NCBI GenBank assembly: GCA_910577635.1
Contig: CAJTNR010000005.1
Location: 27,502-91,501, forward strand
Source: an uncultured Vampirovibrio sp.
Lineage (GTDB): Bacteria > Cyanobacteriota > Vampirovibrionia > Gastranaerophilales > Gastranaerophilaceae
Reading direction: 5' to 3'
Length of the DNA: 64,000 nucleotides
Shown: positions 29,518 to 38,341 of the stretch, one piece after another
How positions within the stretch are numbered: position 1 is the stretch's first letter
Layout: each line of letters begins with the position of its first letter
Notes under the pieces: model-generated
Databases searched by the model: none
What the model was told of the DNA's origin: nothing
What the model saw: only the letters and a program-made list of their open reading frames with translations
Made by a program: the position numbers and the translations under genes

Positions 29518-30333
29518 CTAGGCTCCGCATAAATATTCTTTTAGCGAATCCTGCCAGAACGGTAATGAACTATCATTGTCTAAAACGCAGTATCTTGGTC
29601 TTTTTGCGGGTCGTGGAAAATCGCTTTTATCTATTGATAGAACTTCAACGTTTTTCTTTTTGAATTCAAATATTTTTTTTGTAAAATCAGCCCAGCTGGC
29701 ACTTCCTGAAGAACAAATATTATAGATACCATATGGTTTTTTTTCTTTTATAATTTCTATAATTTTTCTTGAAACATCATTGCAATTGGTAGGACATCCA
29801 ATCTGGTCGTCAACCACTGATATCTCTTTTCGAAAATTAGAGAAAGTCAGCATTGCATCTACATAGCCCCCTGTGCCATAAAGCCAGGAAGTTCTTAGAA
29901 TATAATGTTTTTTTGTAGTTTTTATAATCTCTTTTTCGCCTGCCAGCTTAGATTTTCCATAGATATTTATAGGATTAGCTTTGTCAGTTGTCTTATAAGG
30001 AACAGTGGATGTTCCATCAAATACATTGTCTGTACTTACATAAAGAATAGGGATATTGTGTTTTTTTGCAATTTTTACAATGTTTTTAGTGCCAAGCTGA
30101 TTAACTCTGTATGCTTCTTGCGGATTGTCTTCTGCTTGATCAATGTTTGTATAGCCGGCTAAGTGGATAATAAAATCAAGACTTATTTTATTCATGATCT
30201 CATTTACCATTTTGGTGTTTGTAACATCAAATATCTTGGAATTGCACGCCCAGTACAAAAAACCTTCTTTATCCAACATTGGGCATAGGGACTTACCCAA
30301 TAAACCGGTTGCTCCGGTAACTAATAGCCGCAT
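29518..30333 (-). CDS. rfbD: dTDP-4-dehydrorhamnose reductase (RmlD/RfbD family)
   Basis: The 271-residue short-chain dehydrogenase-type protein begins with an NAD(P)-binding TGATGLLG loop. The catalytic Tyr-Lys lies in NIYGKSKLAGE (about 127-137), preceded by YVSTDNVFDG (about 98-107). This set is typical of RmlD, which reduces dTDP-4-keto-rhamnose to dTDP-L-rhamnose. The other rml genes are not in the window, so another sugar-nucleotide reductase of the same fold is possible. An AAGGAT site precedes the ATG. With manC downstream it points to synthesis of envelope or capsule sugars. Confidence 0.85.
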   Translation of the reverse strand: MRLLVTGATGLLGKSLCPMLDKEGFLYWACNSKIFDVTNTKMVNEIMNKISLDFIIHLAGYTNIDQAEDNPQEAYRVNQLGTKNIVKIAKKHNIPILYVSTDNVFDGTSTVPYKTTDKANPINIYGKSKLAGEKEIIKTTKKHYILRTSWLYGTGGYVDAMLTFSNFRKEISVVDDQIGCPTNCNDVSRKIIEIIKEKKPYGIYNICSSGSASWADFTKKIFEFKKKNVEVLSIDKSDFPRPAKRPRYCVLDNDSSLPFWQDSLKEYLCGA

Positions 30334-30410
30334 TAATTTTTTATCCTTCTTAGTAAAAATTAATCTTTTATAGACTTTTTATATCACTTAATTATGATAA
30401 AATCAATATT

Positions 30411-32261
30411 ATGAAAAAAATTGCTTATTTAATCTTAATATTTGTTTTTCTTATCGGCTTTTGTTGTTTAATACTAAAAAAAGACCAAGGCTTTGATAAA
30501 ACCCGGCCAAAGAGTAATGACACGGCTTTGGGTATAACTAAAGAATTTTATACATATAAAAATATTACAATTAATGGTGTTGATTATCTTCAAACATCTG
30601 CGCCGATTGGAAAGTTTGGAAGCAGCCTCACTACAAGTATAATGGGTGAGCCAAAAACCTTTAATCCTTATAACTCTAATGATGCAACCAGTTCTGAATT
30701 GTCAGAAATTATGTATGACGGATTGGTTTTTACAAATCCTTATACAGGCACAATTGAACCTAAACTTGCTAAAAGTGTCAAAGTTATGGATGATAAAAAA
30801 ACCTATATTGTTGAGCTAAGAAAAGGAATAAAGTGGTCAGACGGAGTTGAGCTAACCGCGGATGATGTTTGTTTTACTTATAATACAGTAATTTTTGGCG
30901 GTTTTGGCGATGGATCAACAAGGGATGTTATGCTTATTGATGGCAAAGTTCCTATTGTTGAAAAAATTGACAAATATACTGTTAAATTTATCACTCCTAA
31001 GCCTTTCGCTCCTTTTTTAAGGAATTTATCCGCTTCGATTGTTCCAAAACATGTTTTTAAAAAAGCTACTGATAAAGGAAAAAATTATTTTCTAACTTTT
31101 CAAGGGATTGACACAAAGCCTTCCGATATCGTTTATCTGGGACCTTTTCGACTGAGTGAATATTTGCAGGCTCAAAGAGTGGTTTTTGATAGAAACCCTG
31201 ATTATTATATAATCAATACAAATAATCAAAAATTGCCTTATTTGAATAAATGGATAATTTTAATTACAGGTGATATGAACAATGATACATTAAAATTTGA
31301 GTCAGGAGCAACAGATGTTTTAAGTATTAATGGATCTTTGTTTGACAGGTATAGAGAATTAAAAAAGTATGCTGATTTTGAACTCTATAACCTTGGACCA
31401 AGTAATAATACAACGTTTGTTGTCTTTAATCTTAACAATAGAAAAAATAAAGAAGGAAAGTACTATGTTAATCCGATAAAACAGGCTTGGTTTCAAGATA
31501 GAAACTTTAGAAGCGCTATTGATTGGGCTATTGACAGGGATGATCTAATTCTTAATGTTTTTTCAGGATTAGCTGAGCCTTTATATAGTGCTGAGCCTGT
31601 AGGAAGTTTGTTTTTAAATAATAAAGTGGCTCTAGGGCATAAAAAAGATTTAGACAAAGCCCGTGAGCTATTAACTAAAAGCGGTTTTTATAATAAAAAC
31701 GGGGTTTTATATGATAACAAGGGAAACAAAGTTGAATTTGAACTTCTAACAAATGCCGGAAATACCCAAAGAGAAGCAATGGGCGTTTCAATAAAACAAG
31801 ACTTAGAAGCTCTTGGAATTAAAGTCAATTTTAAACCAATTGAATTTAACAGCCTTATTAATCGAATTGTAAATCAAGCTGATTATGATTCTGTTATTAT
31901 CGCACTTACTTCCAATATTAACGAACCTAACGCAGGGTACAATGTCTGGACTCCTAATGGAGCTTTGCATATGTTTAACAAAAGAACTCCTAATGATGAA
32001 AAAATTAATACCCCTTCTTATCCTTTTGAACTTGAATTGGAGCAGATTTTCAAAAAAGGCGCACTAGAGCTGGATTTTGAAAAAAGAAAAGCAATTTATG
32101 ACAAGTATCAAGAAATTGTAGCTTATGAGAACCCAATGGTTTATTTGTGCGCTCCTTTGAATATCAGCGCTGTTAGAAAAAAAATAAAAAACATTAATCC
32201 TTCAAGATTTGGAGGTTTATTACACAATATTTCAGAACTATATATTGATAAGGAAAAATAA
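30411..32261 (+). CDS. Extracellular solute-binding protein family 5 (peptide/oligopeptide binding)
   Basis: The 616-residue exported protein has an N-terminal hydrophobic segment (about 4-22) ending GFCCLI. This resembles, but does not fit, a lipobox, so lipid attachment is uncertain. The body matches OppA/DppA-type binding proteins: MGEPKTFNPYNS, then KLAKSVKVMDD, ELRKGIKWSDGVELTADDVCFTY, and YLGPFRLSEY. No ABC permease or ATPase gene is nearby, so it is an orphan and its ligand is unknown. A TAAAAT box lies 7 nt before the ATG and there is no Shine-Dalgarno. The stop overlaps the next start by one base (TAATG), so tcdA is translationally coupled. Confidence 0.85.
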   Translation: MKKIAYLILIFVFLIGFCCLILKKDQGFDKTRPKSNDTALGITKEFYTYKNITINGVDYLQTSAPIGKFGSSLTTSIMGEPKTFNPYNSNDATSSELSEIMYDGLVFTNPYTGTIEPKLAKSVKVMDDKKTYIVELRKGIKWSDGVELTADDVCFTYNTVIFGGFGDGSTRDVMLIDGKVPIVEKIDKYTVKFITPKPFAPFLRNLSASIVPKHVFKKATDKGKNYFLTFQGIDTKPSDIVYLGPFRLSEYLQAQRVVFDRNPDYYIINTNNQKLPYLNKWIILITGDMNNDTLKFESGATDVLSINGSLFDRYRELKKYADFELYNLGPSNNTTFVVFNLNNRKNKEGKYYVNPIKQAWFQDRNFRSAIDWAIDRDDLILNVFSGLAEPLYSAEPVGSLFLNNKVALGHKKDLDKARELLTKSGFYNKNGVLYDNKGNKVEFELLTNAGNTQREAMGVSIKQDLEALGIKVNFKPIEFNSLINRIVNQADYDSVIIALTSNINEPNAGYNVWTPNGALHMFNKRTPNDEKINTPSYPFELELEQIFKKGALELDFEKRKAIYDKYQEIVAYENPMVYLCAPLNISAVRKKIKNINPSRFGGLLHNISELYIDKEK

Positions 32262-32941
32262 TGGATGAATTTATAAGACTGGAATCTTTAGTAGGTGAAA
32301 ACGCTCTAAAAAAGCTTAAAAGCTCATCAGTTGCGCTTTTTGGACTTGGAGGAGTAGGGGGGTATTGCGCTGAAGCGCTTGTTCGAAGCGCAATAGGTAG
32401 AATTGATTTAATTGATTGTGATAGAATTGATGCTACTAACATAAATAGGCAAATTCTAGCTTTGAATTCAACCATTGGTCAATATAAGACTAAAGTTGCA
32501 AAAACAAGACTGCTTGATATTAATCCTGAACTTATAGTTAATACTTATGAAGTTTTTTTTGATAGTGAAACTTCTTTCCAATTTGATTTTTCTAAATATG
32601 ATTATATTATTGATGCGATTGATTCAATTCCTGGCAAAATTGAACTTATTGTTAAGGCAAATAAAGCTTCAACAAGGATAATTTCTTCTATGGGAAGTGC
32701 TGATAAGCTCAATCCTTCACTATTTTTAGTTGATGATATCTATAAAACAACAACCTGTCCTTTAGCTCGGGTCATGCGCTATGAATTAAAAAAGAGAAAT
32801 ATTAAAAAACTAAAAGTTGTATATTCAAAAGAAACTCCAATAACAAAGAAAAAAGCTCCTCTTCCAAGCAGTGCTTTTTGTCCTGGCTGTGCGGGTTTGA
32901 TATTAGCAAGTGAAGTTGTCAAAGATATTATAAAAAATTAA
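32261..32941 (+). CDS. tcdA: tRNA threonylcarbamoyladenosine dehydratase (TcdA/CsdL, ThiF/MoeB fold)
   Basis: The 226-residue protein has the E1-like adenylating fold. The ATP-binding loop GLGGVGGYCAEAL is near 29-41. DCDRIDATNINRQ near 53-65 carries the Asn/Arg/Gln catalytic set. The FCPGCAGLILASEVV end resembles TcdA rather than MoeB, since the MoeB-type second zinc pair is absent. TcdA cyclises t6A to ct6A in tRNA with ATP. It is coupled to the upstream binding-protein gene by a one-base overlap, which is an odd partnership with no clear functional link. Confidence 0.85.
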   Translation: MDEFIRLESLVGENALKKLKSSSVALFGLGGVGGYCAEALVRSAIGRIDLIDCDRIDATNINRQILALNSTIGQYKTKVAKTRLLDINPELIVNTYEVFFDSETSFQFDFSKYDYIIDAIDSIPGKIELIVKANKASTRIISSMGSADKLNPSLFLVDDIYKTTTCPLARVMRYELKKRNIKKLKVVYSKETPITKKKAPLPSSAFCPGCAGLILASEVVKDIIKN

Positions 32942-32974
32942 TAATTCTTAATGTAATTACTAGCAATTTATTTT

Positions 32975-33001
32975 TTGTCTGTGTTTTAATTAATATATAG
33001 T
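32975..33001 (+). promoter_or_regulatory. Possible promoter of the GT5 synthase gene
   Basis: TTGTCT (32975-32980) and TATAGT (32996-33001) are 15 nt apart, upstream of the ATG at 33024. The spacer is short, so the call is weak. Confidence 0.3.
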
Positions 33002-33023
33002 GTGTAGTTAGGGTGATAATTAA

Positions 33024-36000
33024 ATGAGTAAAATCGACAAAAATTTCAATTCAGCTTATGCTGATTATGTTGCAAGAAGTGTACCTGCTAGTCAGTCAAA
33101 CCAGAATAATACCAATCCAATTCAAACCCCTGTAATAATCAATCCCGTTGATATTAACCAGGAAAAAAAGATTGATAAGCTCTTAAAGTACAGCGGTCTG
33201 CTTGCCCTTTTTCTTGTTCCCAGAGCTGCAATTTTATCCTCTAAACTAACACAGAAAAATATTGAAAAAGCGAAAAACGCAGCTTTACAGAATGCTGAAA
33301 TAGAAAAACTTGGCAATGTTATAACCCAAAAACTTGATGAAACACTTAAAGCTATCCAAAAAGAAACACCAAAAACCCAAAAAACCGATAACTACATCTA
33401 TAAAGCACTCGGAATTGGCGGAGGTTGCTTCCTTGCAGGAAGTATCATGGATAAAATCAATAAAGGTGAAAAGCTAACCGATGATGAAAAACAACAAGTT
33501 GTAAATGCTTTCGAAAATGAAAAAAATACTAAGTGGAATACAATAAATAACAATGCAAGAAGAATTGATGGTCATGAAGGCTGGCTTAAATTCATTAATG
33601 AGAGGATATATAATGATTTGACGCATAAATATACTACCGAACAAAGATATGATTTTGCCGAACTTGATCCGAATAAAAAGGATTTACCTTGTTACTTTAG
33701 TTTACTGCAGAATGTTGAACAAAAAGGCGGTTTTAAGAAAGATAACTATGCTGATGCACTGAGAGAAATTTCACAAGTTGCTAAAAGTTATATAACAGGC
33801 GAAGCACAAAAAGACAAGCCTGGTCTTAAATTAGGGAATACAATCTGGTCTGTAGCAGCTGAATATGCACCTGTTAAAGAAGGTGGTTTGGGTAATGTTC
33901 CACCTGATATTCAAAAGAATATTACTGCTTTAGGTATGAATTTGCCAACGTTCTTACCAATGTATGAACCAACGGGCGAATCAGAGATTAAAGTGGATGA
34001 AAAAGGTGTTGGAACTTATAATTACAAAGGAACAATATTTAATATTAAAAGGGCAGCTCATTTTAGAACTCAAACTTGCAGAAAAGATATTATAACCAAT
34101 ACTCCCGTTGAAGTTTATGTTGCAACACCGGATGATAATAAAATACCCGGACCATTAATATTCATTAGAAACGAAAATTATTTTGATACCTATCCTTATA
34201 CGGGCAATCCAAAAGCTGAAGAGCCTGAAAGAATGGCATTTTTCTCAAAAACTGTTTATGAACTGGCAAAACAGAAAATTAATGATAAGGAAAAACCGGA
34301 CTCTATAACACCAGTTCCTGGATTTGTAGTTGATAATAAAGATGCCTATGAAGCATTTAATGCACCTGATGGAATGCTTCTAAATGATTGGCATGCTGCC
34401 CCTGTTGGTGCTCTTATGCGCTACAAGACAAAAGTTGAATCAGCAGCAGGTAAGTTAGACAAAGATGTCGCAAAAACTCTTGGTGATATGAAAACAATAC
34501 TTATCTGTCACAACTGCGATTATCAAGGTGAAACAAATGTCGGAAACAATGACCTTCAAAGAAAAGAATCAAGCGAAAATATCCTGAATACATTGTTTGA
34601 TTGTTATGCAGCTGATATTGTATCCCATGCTTATTCAGGAATTGATGAACCTAAAGACGATAATGATAATGCGTTTGATACTTCTAATGTCTTTGTATTT
34701 AAAAAGAATTGTTATGATAAATTTGTCAGTCTTTTAGGAATGGGGGTATTCTCAGCAGATTGTGTTTGTCCTGTATCTGAATGCTATACAGATGAAATTA
34801 CCGAACATAGACAGTTGTCAAGACATTTGCTTGAAGCACTTAATGAAAGAAAGAAAGCAAGCGAAGGAAAACCGGAAAAAGAAAAAATCCTTCGTGGTGT
34901 AACTAATGGAAATGATTATGATAAGAATAAAATTGAAAAAAAAGTGTCTTTCTTTATGAATCATACAGGATGGAAATCAAAAAATATAGAAGAAGTAGAC
35001 GAAAAAGAAGAAGCGGATAAATCCTGGTTATTTGGAAAAGATACTTCAATTAAAGATTTAAAACCAGGTGAATTCTGGTTATATGGAAAAGATACTTCAA
35101 TTGAAAATATAATGAAAGCCCGCAAACACAATAAAGAACTTTTCTATAATAATTTTATAAGAGCATTTGCTATAGCTTCTAACGACAAAGATAAAGACAA
35201 ATATAAATATAAAAATCCAAATTTAGACAAAAAAGATTTAAATAATGACGATAATTTGACTCCGCTTAAAAAAGTGGTTGAACTTAAAATGGAGAACTTA
35301 AGCCATTTTGTACCTCCTGAATTAACTCCTGAAGAATTGGACAAGACACCGATAATTACTAATGGTGCTCGTTTGGTTACACAAAAAGGCTTCCCGACAA
35401 TGGCAAAAGCTATTGAAGAAGTTTATAAAAACTGGGATAAGAATCATCCTGACCAGCCAAAACCAATCTTCTGTTTAGCAGGTGAAGATGGTGAAGGCGG
35501 TCATCTTAAAGAAGAAATTCTCGCGTTTCAAAAAAGCCTGGGTGAAGATGGTAAAAGAGTGGTGTTCTTTGAAGGATTTGCTCCTTTTCCTATATTTATG
35601 TGCGGATCGGATTTCTTTGCAATGACAAGTATTTTTGAACCCTGCGGTTTAACCCAAGGTGAATCATTGGCTCTTGGAACCCCTGTTGTTGCAACTGCTG
35701 TTGGAGGTTTAGTTAATACTATAGAAACTGAAAATAATCCCGATAAAGGAAAACATCAATATGGATTACTGGCAGATGTCGGTTTAGTTGATCATACAAG
35801 CGTAGACCAAGTTAATAAAGCAGGTGAAACCTTTGCTAAATCCCTTGATGAAGCACTTGATATTTACTATGGTAAAGAAGGAAAAATAGACTATAAGACA
35901 ATGGTTGAAAACTCAATCAAGCACTTCAATCAAGACTGGATTAGAGATAATAAAGAAGGTCCGATATATGAATATCTTGAATTATTCGGTATTGAAAAAG

Positions 36001-36050
36001 ACAATTTAATGAGTCTGGATGAAATAAAAGCAAAAAAAGCTGCTGTTTAA
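33024..36050 (+). CDS. GT5 starch/glycogen synthase with a long N-terminal extension
   Basis: The 1008-residue protein is about twice the usual GlgA length (near 480). The GT5 catalytic domain begins near residue 271 with WSVAAEYAPVKEGGLGNV, where KEGG is the ADP-glucose-binding K-x-G-G. It continues through LLNDWHAAPVGAL near 453 and closes with FEPCGLTQGESLALGTPVV near 870. Residues 1-270 are an extension with two hydrophobic stretches (about 55-72 and 128-145) and coiled-coil-like charged helices. An internal near-duplicate W-FGKDTSI / W-YGKDTSI occurs around 670-695. It would add glucose to an alpha-glucan. The extension could tether it to a membrane or to granules; that is inference. No other glg genes are present. 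Confidence 0.85.
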   Translation: MSKIDKNFNSAYADYVARSVPASQSNQNNTNPIQTPVIINPVDINQEKKIDKLLKYSGLLALFLVPRAAILSSKLTQKNIEKAKNAALQNAEIEKLGNVITQKLDETLKAIQKETPKTQKTDNYIYKALGIGGGCFLAGSIMDKINKGEKLTDDEKQQVVNAFENEKNTKWNTINNNARRIDGHEGWLKFINERIYNDLTHKYTTEQRYDFAELDPNKKDLPCYFSLLQNVEQKGGFKKDNYADALREISQVAKSYITGEAQKDKPGLKLGNTIWSVAAEYAPVKEGGLGNVPPDIQKNITALGMNLPTFLPMYEPTGESEIKVDEKGVGTYNYKGTIFNIKRAAHFRTQTCRKDIITNTPVEVYVATPDDNKIPGPLIFIRNENYFDTYPYTGNPKAEEPERMAFFSKTVYELAKQKINDKEKPDSITPVPGFVVDNKDAYEAFNAPDGMLLNDWHAAPVGALMRYKTKVESAAGKLDKDVAKTLGDMKTILICHNCDYQGETNVGNNDLQRKESSENILNTLFDCYAADIVSHAYSGIDEPKDDNDNAFDTSNVFVFKKNCYDKFVSLLGMGVFSADCVCPVSECYTDEITEHRQLSRHLLEALNERKKASEGKPEKEKILRGVTNGNDYDKNKIEKKVSFFMNHTGWKSKNIEEVDEKEEADKSWLFGKDTSIKDLKPGEFWLYGKDTSIENIMKARKHNKELFYNNFIRAFAIASNDKDKDKYKYKNPNLDKKDLNNDDNLTPLKKVVELKMENLSHFVPPELTPEELDKTPIITNGARLVTQKGFPTMAKAIEEVYKNWDKNHPDQPKPIFCLAGEDGEGGHLKEEILAFQKSLGEDGKRVVFFEGFAPFPIFMCGSDFFAMTSIFEPCGLTQGESLALGTPVVATAVGGLVNTIETENNPDKGKHQYGLLADVGLVDHTSVDQVNKAGETFAKSLDEALDIYYGKEGKIDYKTMVENSIKHFNQDWIRDNKEGPIYEYLELFGIEKDNLMSLDEIKAKKAAV

Positions 36051-36068
36051 TATGGTAATATAAATAAT

Positions 36069-36099
36069 AAAAAACCTGTATTAATATACAGGTTTTTTT
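36069..36099. terminator. Bidirectional terminator between the GT5 synthase and arginase-family genes
   Basis: The inverted repeat CCTGTAT/ATACAGG (36075-36081 with 36086-36092) has a TAAT loop. It is extended by A-runs before and T-runs after, between convergent genes. Confidence 0.85.
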
Positions 36100-36107
36100 A
36101 ATGTAAA

Positions 36108-37043
36108 TTATTTTAATAAAGGTAATCTATCTAACATGTTCTTTATTCTAATTGCAGTTTTTGGCATTGGTTCTGCTATTGTTAAACCGACAACATTGAA
36201 CTCATTTGCAATATCATTTATAATTCTTGTTGTTTCATCGACTTTTAAGCCGTTGTTCACTTTTCCTACAGCGATATTCATATCCGCAGGGTCAAGCACA
36301 TCTAAATCAAAGTGAATTAGCACGTTTTTTGCTCCTGTTTGTTGAATCCAGCTGATAATTGAATTGCTGTTTGTTTTAACCTCATCAACGCTAAGATGCT
36401 TAAGACCAAGTTCTTTTTGTCTTGTTTTGATTTCTTCTTTTTCCCAGTCTCTTAATCCTACAATAAGGATATTTTTAGCATCAATTTTATCAGGCAGCGC
36501 TTTTACAATTTTTTTATCCCCTAAACCCATTAAAGAACTTAATGCCATCGCATGGTAGCCTGAGTAAGTTTTATCCTTTGGAAGGGTTATATCAGGATGA
36601 GCATCAATCCAAACTACAACAGTGCTGTTTTTATATTTATTTGATAGATATAAAAAAGGAATAACGCTCACTGAACAATCCCCTCCAAGAGTTACGATTC
36701 TATCCGGGTTTTCTTTTTTGATTAGCTTAAGTGCTTTTTTATCCTGATTTACAATAATATCTCTATCTAAAACACCGTTTCTTTCGATTCTTTTGTAATC
36801 AAGAGAAACAGGGATTGTTATAGTTTTTTGTTTAGTTTTAGGTGCAAGAAAATTTAGCAATTCTGCTCCTAAATAATACCCTTGCGAAGCTTCTTTTTCA
36901 TTGAGTTCAGGAACTAAAGAAGCAATTTTTCCTCCCTGCCATTGAGGATATAACAGCCTTATGGTTTTAGTGTTATCTTCTTTAGCTGATAAATTTCCCT
37001 GCATTATAAATAAAGTTAGAATTGCAATAATTATTTTTTTCAT
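36108..37043 (-). CDS. Secreted arginase/agmatinase-family protein
   Basis: The 311-residue protein has a clean signal peptide (cleavage near LSA/KED, about 21), unlike normal cytosolic ureohydrolases. Metal-site motifs are GGDCSVS (about 122), DAHPD (about 151) and HFDLDVLDPAD (about 236-246). The first motif has Cys where classical arginase has the metal-binding His (GGDHS). The Asp-rich motifs are intact, so metal binding is plausible but the substrate is uncertain. It has an AGGAGG ribosome site and its own strong promoter. It may act on arginine-like or other guanidino compounds in the periplasm; that is inference. Confidence 0.8.
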   Translation of the reverse strand: MKKIIIAILTLFIMQGNLSAKEDNTKTIRLLYPQWQGGKIASLVPELNEKEASQGYYLGAELLNFLAPKTKQKTITIPVSLDYKRIERNGVLDRDIIVNQDKKALKLIKKENPDRIVTLGGDCSVSVIPFLYLSNKYKNSTVVVWIDAHPDITLPKDKTYSGYHAMALSSLMGLGDKKIVKALPDKIDAKNILIVGLRDWEKEEIKTRQKELGLKHLSVDEVKTNSNSIISWIQQTGAKNVLIHFDLDVLDPADMNIAVGKVNNGLKVDETTRIINDIANEFNVVGLTIAEPMPKTAIRIKNMLDRLPLLK

Positions 37044-37067
37044 TGATAACCTCCTGATTCTAAGGGA

Positions 37068-37096
37068 ATTATACGATATTTCGCTTAATTATGCAA
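37068..37096 (-). promoter_or_regulatory. Sigma70-type promoter of the secreted arginase-family gene
   Basis: On the minus strand TTGCAT (37096-37091), exactly 17 nt, and TATAAT (37073-37068) are followed by an AGGAGG site and the ATG at 37043. Confidence 0.8.
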
Positions 37097-37165
37097 ATAA
37101 CTTAATTCTATAAACGTGACTTAGCCAATGTTTTTTGTTGTTATTAAATAAAAAGGAATAGAATT

Positions 37166-37705
37166 ATGAAAAAAGTTTTAATAATTTCAACAAGCCTAAA
37201 ACCCAATGCTAATTCTGAAATTTTAGCCCATGAAACTGAACGTGGTGCAAAAGATGCAGGACACAATGTTGAGTTTGTAACATTAAAAGATAAAGATATT
37301 AAATTCTGCAAAGGCTGCCTGGCTTGTCAAAAACTTGGTAAGTGTGTAATAGATGATGATGCTAATATAATAACAGAAAAAATGAAAAACGCTGATGTAA
37401 TCATCTGGGCAACCCCTGTTTATTATTATGAAATGTCAGGTCAGATGAAAGTAGTTATAGATAGGGCAAACAGTCTGTTTTGTTCTGATTATAATTTTAG
37501 AGAAATTTATCTTATAACAACATCAGCTGATAGTTCTAACGCCGTTGTACAAACTGTAATTAATGGTGTAAATGCCTGAATTTCCTGTTTTAATAATGTT
37601 AAGCTATGTGGTTATGTTAAAGGAAGTGCTCTGGAAAACTCAAATGATGCAGCTAAGCACAAAGATTTGTTAGATAAAGCCTATAATATGGGTATGAATA
37701 TATAG
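37166..37705 (+). pseudogene. NAD(P)H-dependent flavin reductase / flavodoxin-like, interrupted by in-frame TGA
   Basis: The frame encodes a 179-codon flavodoxin-fold reductase: KKVLIISTSLKPNANSE (FMN-phosphate loop), FCKGCLACQKLGKC (Cys-rich segment), and ATPVYYYEMSGQMK. Codon 138 (37577-37579) is TGA. Beyond it the same frame continues with ISCFNNVKLCGYVKG and AYNMGMNI and stops at TAG (37703-37705). From memory of family members, the place of the TGA is normally Trp in a G-W-I-x-C-F motif, so a single G-to-A change of TGG explains it. An AAAGGAA site precedes the ATG. The rest of the gene is undamaged, so the lesion is recent, or the site is read through, or it is a sequencing error. Confidence 0.85.
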
Positions 37706-37727
37706 AACATTAAATATTGATAAAAAC

Positions 37728-37816
37728 CAGAGATGAAGGGATTCGAACCCTTGGCGGAGTTTGACCCCCGCACAGACGTTCCAGGTCTGCACCTTAAACC
37801 ACTCGGACACATCTCT
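37728..37816 (-). tRNA. tRNA-Ser (anticodon GGA)
   Basis: On the minus strand the acceptor pairs are AGAGATG with CATCTCT. The anticodon stem CAGAC/GTCTG holds loop CTGGAAC (anticodon GGA). A long variable arm (GCGGGGG...CTCCGC) marks a class II tRNA, and the T arm has GGTTCGAAT. Discriminator base is G, as in serine tRNAs. CCA is not encoded. Confidence 0.95.
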
Positions 37817-37843
37817 ATTTGATTTATCAGCTTTTATTTACTT

Positions 37844-37872
37844 ATTCTACAGTAATTCTATCTAAAAGTAAA
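37844..37872 (-). promoter_or_regulatory. Promoter of tRNA-Ser
   Basis: On the minus strand TTTACT (37872-37867), 17 nt, and TAGAAT (37849-37844) lie about 28 nt before the tRNA 5' end. Confidence 0.6.
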
Positions 37873-37917
37873 TATGATTTTTTTACAAAGTTTAATCTTA
37901 TCAATTTTTTATAATAG

Positions 37918-38323
37918 ATATATTTTATTAAAAAATATAAAGAAAAAAGAGCCTGCACTTTGCGCGCTAATTCTCTAAAAGATATTAACTGCAATTTAAG
38001 AAAAGAAAAAAGTGATTATTTATCTTTGTTTTATAATAAGATTATCAATTCGCTAGACAATGCTTTTTTAGAATTATCTGGATTAGAAAAAGAACAGGTT
38101 TTTTATCGTGGTCTTTATGGAATACATTTGGATATTAGTCAATTTTATTCGTTATGAAGTTTCCTAAAGGTTCAAAAGTACAGGTTCACTTGAAGGAATG
38201 ATTCCAAGAAACGCAAAATTTAGAATAACTAATAAAGAAAAGGTTAATATTCCAATTGTTTACAGCAGGGATTGTTATAAAGATAGAATTGCAACAAAAT
38301 ATGAACTTGAATATCTTGATTAA
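37918..38323 (+). pseudogene. Frameshifted remnant resembling an ADP-ribosyltransferase-fold protein
   Basis: Three consecutive frames form one broken product without a start codon. Frame one (37918-38157) has a helical segment then EKEQVFYRGLYG. Frame two (from 38154) has MKFPKGSKVQVHL. Frame three ends at 38323 and has SLEGMIPRNAKFRIT. The order Y-R-G, then PKGSKV, then E-x-x-x-P-R-x-x-K-F resembles ADP-ribosyltransferase exoenzyme domains, where the R and the Glu before P-R are catalytic. Two frameshifts and the missing 5' end show it is dead. The assignment is by eye from short motifs, so another fold is possible. Confidence 0.5.
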
Positions 38324-38334
38324 ATTGATATACT
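38307..38334 (+). promoter_or_regulatory. Promoter of the LUD-domain gene
   Basis: TTGAAT (38307-38312), 16 nt, and TATACT (38329-38334) are followed by 7 nt and the ATG at 38342. The message is probably leaderless. Confidence 0.6.
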
Positions 38335-38341
38335 AATTTGT

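Noticed and set aside
37577..37579. Genome-wide recoding of TGA as Trp or Gly
   Set aside because: TGA ends real genes here, including the rsgA stop that overlaps the ispA start, and other Trp positions use TGG.
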